DNA from: Oscillospiraceae bacterium
GTDB taxonomy: Bacteria > Bacillota > Clostridia > Oscillospirales > Acutalibacteraceae
Reading direction: 5' to 3'
Length of the DNA stretch: 10,050 bases
NCBI GenBank assembly: GCA_029007475.1
Contig: JAQXHW010000024.1
Coordinates: forward strand, 1 to 10,050
Part shown: positions 6,422 to 10,050 of the stretch, in pieces
Layout: every line of letters begins with the position of its first letter
Numbering within the stretch: the stretch's first letter is position 1
Notes under the pieces: model-generated
Databases searched by the model: none
What the model saw: only the letters and a program-made list of their open reading frames with translations
Told to the model about the DNA's origin: nothing
Translations under genes and position numbers: made by a program

Positions 6422-6450
6422 ATTATATAATAATCCTGTCGATTTTGCAA
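6422..6450 (-). promoter_or_regulatory. Promoter of the MocR-type regulator, overlapping a symmetrical -10
   Basis: On the minus strand TTGCAA (6450-6445) and TATAAT (6427-6422) are 17 bp apart. The -10 lies in the fully palindromic TTATTATATAATAA (6420-6433), so the plus strand also carries TATAAT (6426-6431), although with a poor -35. The element may serve both divergent genes. Confidence 0.55.
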
Positions 6451-6535
6451 GGAGAAGTATAAACCTAACAAAGAAATGTCATAAACGATATTCCTCTGCT
6501 ATCTTTGGGTATGTAACTTACCGACAGCTTCTATC

Positions 6536-6541
6536 TATAAT
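6536..6541 (+). promoter_or_regulatory. Possible -10 box for the S-component gene
   Basis: TATAAT stands 81 bases before the next start codon, but no good -35 lies at the right distance (GTAACT at 6513-6518 is poor). It might rely on an activator such as the divergent MocR-type protein. It is an alternative to the symmetrical -10 near 6426. Confidence 0.3.
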
Positions 6542-6560
6542 GCAATCAAGACACACTTAT

Positions 6561-6601
6561 AAAAAACAGAAGCGGAGAAAAATGAATTTGTGCCGCTTCT
6601 G
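6561..6601 (-). terminator. Hairpin in the S-component leader; reads as an intrinsic terminator on the minus strand
   Basis: CAGAAGCGG (6567-6575) pairs perfectly with CCGCTTCTG (6593-6601), a 9-bp stem with a 17-base loop. On the minus strand it is followed by TTTTTT (6566-6561), the layout of an intrinsic terminator, yet no minus-strand gene ends here. On the plus strand it forms a leader stem ending 11 bases before the ribosome-binding site GAGGTG (6612-6617). It may block antisense transcription or help control translation. Confidence 0.55.
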
Positions 6602-6622
6602 AAAAAAATTTGAGGTGAAAAA

Positions 6623-7144
6623 ATGAATAGTAATCTGAAAAAAATTGTGCTTTCGGCAGTATTCGCAGCACTAATTATCGTAACAACGGCTTATGTTAAA
6701 ATACCGATAGGTATTAACGAAGGCTACATTCATCTTGGTGACTCGATAATTTATCTTGCCGGCTGCTTACTCGGTCCCTTCGCAGCAATCGCTGCTGCTA
6801 TCGGCGGAGCAATTGCCGATATTCTTGCCGGAGCTGCTATGTGGGCCCCCGGTACCGCAGTAATCAAGGCCCTTATCAGCGTTCCCTTTATTATTGCAAC
6901 CGCTTTCTATAATAAGAAAAATGTTAATAACAGAATTATACATCTGTCAACAATTCTTGTTACATTGTTATCAGGCGCAATTACGGTATTAGGTTATTGG
7001 CTTTATGAAGGATTTTTGTATTCCTTTGCCTCAGCCTTCGCTTCTATGCCCTTCAACGCTATTCAGGCGGTAGGCAGTGCAGTTGTATTTATCATTCTCG
7101 GATGCGCTTTGGATGCAGTAAAGATTCAAAAGCTCTTAAAATAA
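6623..7144 (+). CDS. ECF transporter S component (riboflavin/HMP/pyridoxine-type family), candidate vitamin B6 importer
   Basis: A 173-residue membrane protein with about five or six hydrophobic helices. The marks VKIPIGINEGYIHLGDSIIY (25-44), LLGPFAAIAAAIGGAIADIL (49-68) and WAPGTAVIKALI (74-85) belong to the ECF S-component superfamily that includes HmpT and PdxU-type proteins, the substrate-binding subunits of vitamin transporters. No energising EcfA/EcfT genes are present locally. GAGGTG (6612-6617) is its ribosome-binding site, and a strong terminator follows at 7201-7242. It is divergent from a MocR/PdxR-type regulator, a neighbour that in other Firmicutes points to vitamin B6, so pyridoxine or pyridoxal uptake is my leading guess. 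Thiamine precursor or another vitamin remains possible. The intergenic leader holds no riboswitch that I recognise. Confidence 0.85.
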   Translation: MNSNLKKIVLSAVFAALIIVTTAYVKIPIGINEGYIHLGDSIIYLAGCLLGPFAAIAAAIGGAIADILAGAAMWAPGTAVIKALISVPFIIATAFYNKKNVNNRIIHLSTILVTLLSGAITVLGYWLYEGFLYSFASAFASMPFNAIQAVGSAVVFIILGCALDAVKIQKLLK

Positions 7145-7200
7145 ATCATCAGACGCCCTATTATCAGGCGAACAGAATATAATATTATACTCAAATCAAC

Positions 7201-7242
7201 AAACTGATTTCGTTTTTAGCGGAGTCAGTTTTTTGTTTATTA
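7201..7242 (+). terminator. Intrinsic terminator after the S-component gene
   Basis: AAACTGATTTCG (7201-7212) pairs with CGGAGTCAGTTT (7220-7231), 12 bp including two G-U pairs, around a TTTTTAG loop, and is followed by TTTGTTTATTA. The stretch 7145-7200 before it holds only a weak CGCC/GGCG stem and no gene. Confidence 0.85.
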
Positions 7243-7281
7243 CCTAATCTATATACATAAATTTATTTCTGCTATACCCAT

Positions 7282-7322
7282 AAAAAAATACACCCCAAAA
7301 GCATATAACCTTTGGGGTGTAT
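7282..7322 (-). terminator. Intrinsic terminator of the zinc-ribbon membrane protein gene
   Basis: ATACACCCCAAA (7288-7299) and TTTGGGGTGTAT (7311-7322) form a perfect 12-bp stem with an 11-base loop. On the minus strand it is followed by a run of T (7288-7282). It lies 24 bases after the stop of the minus-strand gene. Confidence 0.9.
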
Positions 7323-7345
7323 ACAAAATTCTCACTATTTTTTAA

Positions 7346-7957
7346 TTATTTGCACTTCTTAAAGCTTTTCAAGAAAAGGAAGATGCTGCAAGCTACTGTT
7401 CCAAGGGAAACCAAGATGTAGATAACGCCGGGATATGTAATTCCTAACGTACCGCCTAAGCTCATCATGCCGCCTAAGCTGCCCACGCTGCCCATGAGAA
7501 CAAACCCTCTGATAATAACATAGAAGAAAATGATGGTAAAGATTGCTGCGGGAGCTGCATAAAGGAAAGGAATACTGCGAAGCTTAGGCATGAAAGCAGG
7601 AAGAACAACTGCTGCAATCGCGCTTAAAACAAACAGAATAGCAAAAATCACCAGAACTACCATGGGGCTGAATGTGCTGAAGCTGAAGAACATATCGGCA
7701 GCAATCATACTACCGTTGTTCGAAAAACCGTACATAGGGAAGAACATAAATAAGAAGCTCAGGGTGCTGAGAACTACTGTACCGAGATAAAAATACTTAG
7801 CGCAGCCTAAGCTCTCAAGAAACTCCTTGATATTCTCAATAAAGCTCTTTCTGTTTGCGGGAGCTGCTGCTACGGGAGCGGCAGAAACCTGAGCACCGCA
7901 CTTTGTGCAGAAGGGCTTGCCCTCTACTAACTCATTACCACATTGGGGACAAAACAT
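7346..7957 (-). CDS. Zinc-ribbon membrane protein of unknown function
   Basis: A 203-residue protein. Residues 1-21 (MFCPQCGNEL, then FCTKCGA) form a short zinc ribbon with ligands Cys3, Cys6, Cys17 and Cys20, like the zinc_ribbon_2 domains found at the start of many Firmicute membrane proteins. An Ala/Pro linker (24-35) and an amphipathic stretch (38-52) follow. Four hydrophobic segments lie at about 54-76, 97-121, 131-153 and 174-196. Between the last two is a loop rich in Gly, Met and Ser (151-172), and the tail is basic (FKKCK). There is no signal peptide, so the ribbon is expected on the cytoplasmic side. AGGAGG (7971-7966) supports the start, although its spacing of 8 bases runs through a T-rich stretch. 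It is a single-gene unit with its own promoter and terminator. I do not know its function. Confidence 0.85.
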   Translation of the reverse strand: MFCPQCGNELVEGKPFCTKCGAQVSAAPVAAAPANRKSFIENIKEFLESLGCAKYFYLGTVVLSTLSFLFMFFPMYGFSNNGSMIAADMFFSFSTFSPMVVLVIFAILFVLSAIAAVVLPAFMPKLRSIPFLYAAPAAIFTIIFFYVIIRGFVLMGSVGSLGGMMSLGGTLGITYPGVIYILVSLGTVACSIFLFLKSFKKCK

Positions 7958-8036
7958 AAAAAATACCTCCTAAAAATTTGAACACGAGTCGAAAACAGCT
8001 ATATATCGAGTCCTCAACCCATATAATCTTACTTGT

Positions 8037-8065
8037 AGTTTAGCACAATACGGCAGAATTTTCAA
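8037..8065 (-). promoter_or_regulatory. Promoter of the zinc-ribbon membrane protein gene
   Basis: On the minus strand TTGAAA (8065-8060) and TAAACT (8042-8037) are 17 bp apart, with TG one base before the -10 (extended -10). The leader would be about 70 bases. Within it CGAGTC is repeated directly at 7985-7990 and 8007-8012, a 22-bp step, which could be an operator but is weak evidence. Confidence 0.55.
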
Positions 8066-8141
8066 GTTTTTTGCCCATATTATGAAATTACAATTATGTT
8101 ACTATATATATTCTTTGAACAAGAATTAATGACCTCCTCTC

Positions 8142-8170
8142 TTGAACTTTGACAAATTATATAATATAAT
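8142..8170 (+). promoter_or_regulatory. Promoter of the HAD hydrolase gene
   Basis: TTGAAC (8142-8147) and a perfect TATAAT (8165-8170) are 17 bp apart. A better -35 sequence, TTGACA (8149-8154), is also present but would need the poor -10 TATTCG at 8172-8177. Confidence 0.6.
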
Positions 8171-8199
8171 CTATTCGTATTTATTTTTGGAGGTAAACC

Positions 8200-8907
8200 A
8201 TGGTAAAGGCAATTTTGTTTGACTTAGACGGCACCCTACTCCCTATGGATAACGACGAATTCACCAAAGCATACTTTTATCTTCTTTCCGAAAACGCCAA
8301 AGAGTGGGGCTATACCCACCGCGATATGCTCATAAAAGCAGTTTGGGGCGGCGTGAAATATATGTATATGAACGACGGAAAAGTAACCAACGATAAAGTC
8401 TTTTGGAAAGGCTTTTCGGATACCTACGGTAAAGACTGTTCTGAGGACGTCGATAAATTCGACCGGTTCTATCATAATGATTTCAAGAAGGCACAGACCG
8501 CAACCAAAGAAAACCCTCTCGCTTTTGAAGCCGTAAGGCTCGCCCGCGAAAAGGCTGATAAGGTTGTGCTTGCTACCAACCCTATTTTCCCCTTAGAAGC
8601 GTACAGAGAGAGGCTTCGCTGGATTGGTCTTTCCCTCTCTGATTTCGACTTGGTCACCGACTACGAAAGCTCTCACTTCACAAAGCCCCATACCGCATAC
8701 TACAATGAAATACTCTCTCGAGTAGGTGTTGCTCCCGAGGACGCTCTTATGATTGGCAACGACTGCGACGAGGATATGGCTCCCTCACTTAAAACGGGTA
8801 TGGACTTTTTCCTTGTAAATGACTGTTTGATTAACAAAAGTAATCTGCCCATTGAATGTAAAAACGGCAGCTTTGCGGAAATGGTCGAATATCTGAGAAA
8901 TCTCTGA
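8200..8907 (+). CDS. HAD-superfamily hydrolase, phosphatase-like
   Basis: A 235-residue cytosolic protein with all four HAD motifs: FDLDGTLL with nucleophile Asp8 and acid/base Asp10; Thr126 in VVLATNP; Lys162 in FTKPH; and the metal-binding acidic loop GNDCDEDM (186-193, Asp188). The helical insert between motifs I and II (about 16-100) is the C1 cap that selects the substrate. Such proteins usually hydrolyse small phosphorylated metabolites; the substrate cannot be inferred. GGAGG (8189-8193) lies 6 bases before the ATG. It appears monocistronic: its own promoter is upstream and a new consensus promoter starts 9 bases after the stop codon. I see no hairpin terminator directly after it, so some read-through into the T-box leader is likely. 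Confidence 0.92.
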   Translation: MVKAILFDLDGTLLPMDNDEFTKAYFYLLSENAKEWGYTHRDMLIKAVWGGVKYMYMNDGKVTNDKVFWKGFSDTYGKDCSEDVDKFDRFYHNDFKKAQTATKENPLAFEAVRLAREKADKVVLATNPIFPLEAYRERLRWIGLSLSDFDLVTDYESSHFTKPHTAYYNEILSRVGVAPEDALMIGNDCDEDMAPSLKTGMDFFLVNDCLINKSNLPIECKNGSFAEMVEYLRNL

Positions 8908-8915
8908 TAGATTCC

Positions 8916-8944
8916 TTGACATCCCCTGCTCCAAATGTTATAAT
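8916..8944 (+). promoter_or_regulatory. Consensus promoter of the T-box operon
   Basis: TTGACA (8916-8921) and TATAAT (8939-8944) are both perfect and 17 bp apart, with TG one base before the -10. Such a strong promoter before a leader fits regulation by attenuation rather than at initiation. The start would be near 8951. Confidence 0.9.
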
Positions 8945-8950
8945 TTTTTT

Positions 8951-9240
8951 ATATTTTCAAAGGCTGTGACCGAGAATAAGTAAGTATTCAAAGTCTTTTT
9001 CAGAGAGTCGGCGGTGGCTGTGAGCCGACATTGACCGAATACCCAATACATCTCGAGAGCTTCTCACCGAACAATTACAGAAATTCAGTAGGCTGTGACG
9101 TACTACCTGCGTTAAAGGTTTAGAGTATTATACTCGCAGAGGTTATACTTGCAAGAGTATGACAAACTGAGGTGGTACCGCGATTTATTCGTCCTCAAAA
9201 GCGCTTTTTTCGTGCTTTTGGGGGCTTTTGTTTTCATTTA
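8951..9240 (+). promoter_or_regulatory. T-box riboswitch, specifier most likely UAC (tRNA-Tyr)
   Basis: A full T-box leader that senses uncharged tRNA. Stem I runs about 8963-9060: GCT/AGC base with a kink-turn-like UGA/GA element, CGAGA (8971-8975) with TCTCG (9051-9055), then GTATTC (8984-8989) with GAATAC (9037-9042), and a distal arm with AGAGAG (9002-9007) and the hairpin TCGGC/GCCGA (9008-9028). The specifier loop faces ATAAGTAA (8976-8983) and reads CCAATACA (9043-9050), so the codon next to the lower helix is UAC (9047-9049) followed by a purine. Stem III is GTTATACT/AGTATGAC (9142-9163). The T-box core GAGGTGGTACCGCG is at 9169-9182; its variable base is U, which fits the A discriminator of tRNA-Tyr (and of many others). 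A terminator follows. Riboswitch identity is certain; the amino acid is inferred. Confidence 0.95.
9191..9234 (+). terminator. Regulated terminator of the T-box leader
   Basis: GTCCTCAAAAGC (9191-9202) pairs with GCTTTTGGGGGC (9214-9225), 12 bp with two G-U pairs, followed by TTTTGTTTT (9226-9234). The 5' arm begins 8 bases after the T-box core, so an antiterminator that uses the TCC near 9192-9194 would break this stem when uncharged tRNA binds. Confidence 0.9.
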
Positions 9241-9267
9241 ATCATAAAAATTTTAGGAGGTTTTCCT

Positions 9268-10050
9268 ATGACAATTATTGATATGCTTGAGAATAATGCA
9301 AAGCTCTATCCCTCTGATATTGCTTTGGTTGAAATTAACCCGGGTCAGCCTGAAACCCGACGCCTTACATGGCGTGACTATGACTTGGTACAGGGCACCG
9401 AGAAAAAACACTTCAGACGTGAGATTTCATGGAGTATTTTCAACGAGAAAGCTAACCGCTTTGCCAATGCCCTTAAAGAGAGAGGAATTAAGAAAGGCGA
9501 CAAGGTTGCAATTCTCCTTATGAACTGCATCGAGTGGCTTCCTATCTATTTCGGTATTCTTAAAACAGGCGCTTTGGCTGTACCTCTTAATTTCCGTTAT
9601 TCCAGCGACGAGATTGAGTACTGCTTAAATCTTGCCGAGTGTGACGCCCTTGTATTTGGGCCTGAATTTATCGGTCGAGTTGAGGATATTGTGGAGTCAA
9701 TCAGTAAAAATCGACTCCTTATCTACACAGGCGCCAGCGGTTGTCCCACCTTCTCTGAGGACTACAACGACATGACTCTCGACTGCTCCTCACAGTTCGA
9801 GAAGCAGCCTATCACCGAGGATGACTTTGCGGCTATCTACTTTTCCTCCGGTACTACAGGCTTCCCGAAAGCAATCCTGCATAAACACCAAAGTCTCACG
9901 CACTCCTGTAAGGTTGAGCAGGCTCACCACGGACAGACCAAGGACGACGTTTTCCTCTGCATCCCTCCCCTATATCACACAGGCGCTAAGATGCACTGGT
10001 TCGGTTCCCTTTTAGTCGGCGGTAAGGCTGTACTCCTTAAGGGCACTCGT
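9268..10050 (+). CDS. AMP-binding (acyl-CoA synthetase-like) enzyme, N-terminal part, runs off the right edge
   Basis: An open frame of 261 codons from the ATG at 9268 to the last base. It opens with MTIIDMLENNAKLYPSDIAL and ISWSIFNEKANRFANALKER, the usual start of ANL-superfamily adenylating enzymes. The phosphate-binding motif YFSSGTTGFPKAILHKH (191-207) is intact with Lys201, and IPPLYHTGAKMHWFGSLLVGG (232-252) is the next conserved core motif. The family activates a carboxylic acid as acyl-AMP and usually transfers it to CoA; about half, including the substrate pocket and C-terminal domain, is missing. An insert at about 25-50 between the first helix and the 'W-FNEKANR' region is somewhat long. 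AGGAGG (9255-9260) is 7 bases upstream. Control by a T-box that appears to read Tyr suggests an amino-acid-derived aromatic acid, or an amino acid, as substrate; this is inference. Confidence 0.9.
   Translation, partial: MTIIDMLENNAKLYPSDIALVEINPGQPETRRLTWRDYDLVQGTEKKHFRREISWSIFNEKANRFANALKERGIKKGDKVAILLMNCIEWLPIYFGILKTGALAVPLNFRYSSDEIEYCLNLAECDALVFGPEFIGRVEDIVESISKNRLLIYTGASGCPTFSEDYNDMTLDCSSQFEKQPITEDDFAAIYFSSGTTGFPKAILHKHQSLTHSCKVEQAHHGQTKDDVFLCIPPLYHTGAKMHWFGSLLVGGKAVLLKGTR

Noticed and set aside
6480..6600. Known riboswitch (preQ1, TPP or FMN type) before the S-component gene
   Set aside because: I could not match any conserved core of these classes; only a plain hairpin and a -10 box are visible.
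9278..9523. 81-codon frame inside the AMP-binding gene
   Set aside because: It is in another frame of a clear adenylating-enzyme coding sequence that stays open from 9268 to the window end.

Overview
The window looks like a low-GC Gram-positive anaerobe of the class Clostridia, probably a gut-type member (Ruminococcaceae/Oscillospiraceae-like). The best evidence is a complete six-cysteine ranthipeptide (SCIFF) precursor with its radical SAM maturase, a pair nearly confined to Clostridia. Strong GGAGG ribosome-binding sites, ECF-type vitamin S components without local ATPases, a T-box leader, an iron-type alcohol dehydrogenase and consensus sigma-A promoters agree. No mobile element, CRISPR array, tRNA or rRNA was seen. 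The genus is inference.

Layout. (1) 1-697: the start of an iron-containing alcohol dehydrogenase on the minus strand, divergent from a MerR-family regulator resembling the aldehyde sensor AdhR. The dehydrogenase promoter has the stretched 19-bp spacer with a central dyad that MerR regulators act on. (2) 859-4969: a plus-strand block starting at a strong promoter. It holds the SCIFF peptide (scfA), a hairpin, the maturase (scfB), a PLP-dependent Orn/Lys/Arg decarboxylase-family protein overlapping scfB by ATGA, a BioY biotin S component, and a GNAT acetyltransferase resembling polyamine acetyltransferases. A perfect 13-bp-stem terminator closes it. (3) 5107-7242: a MocR/PdxR-type regulator on the minus strand, divergent from a second ECF S component. 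The gap carries two direct and one inverted TCTGTA element. The regulator has Ala where the PLP-anchoring Lys is expected. (4) 7282-8065: a minus-strand zinc-ribbon membrane protein with its own promoter and terminator. (5) 8142-8907: a HAD-family hydrolase. (6) 8916-10050: a consensus promoter, a full T-box riboswitch whose specifier reads best as UAC (Tyr), and the first 261 codons of an AMP-binding (acyl-CoA synthetase-like) enzyme that runs off the window.

How the genes may work together. Vitamin B6 recurs: a PLP enzyme, a PLP-type regulator and a candidate B6 S component. The decarboxylase and acetyltransferase could act in polyamine metabolism. The points most worth checking are the Lys-less MocR with its operator array, the SCIFF core with Gly at the position where the characterised homologue has its Thr cross-link acceptor, the coupling of the SCIFF maturase to a decarboxylase, and the apparent Tyr T-box in front of an acyl-adenylating enzyme rather than an aminoacyl-tRNA synthetase.
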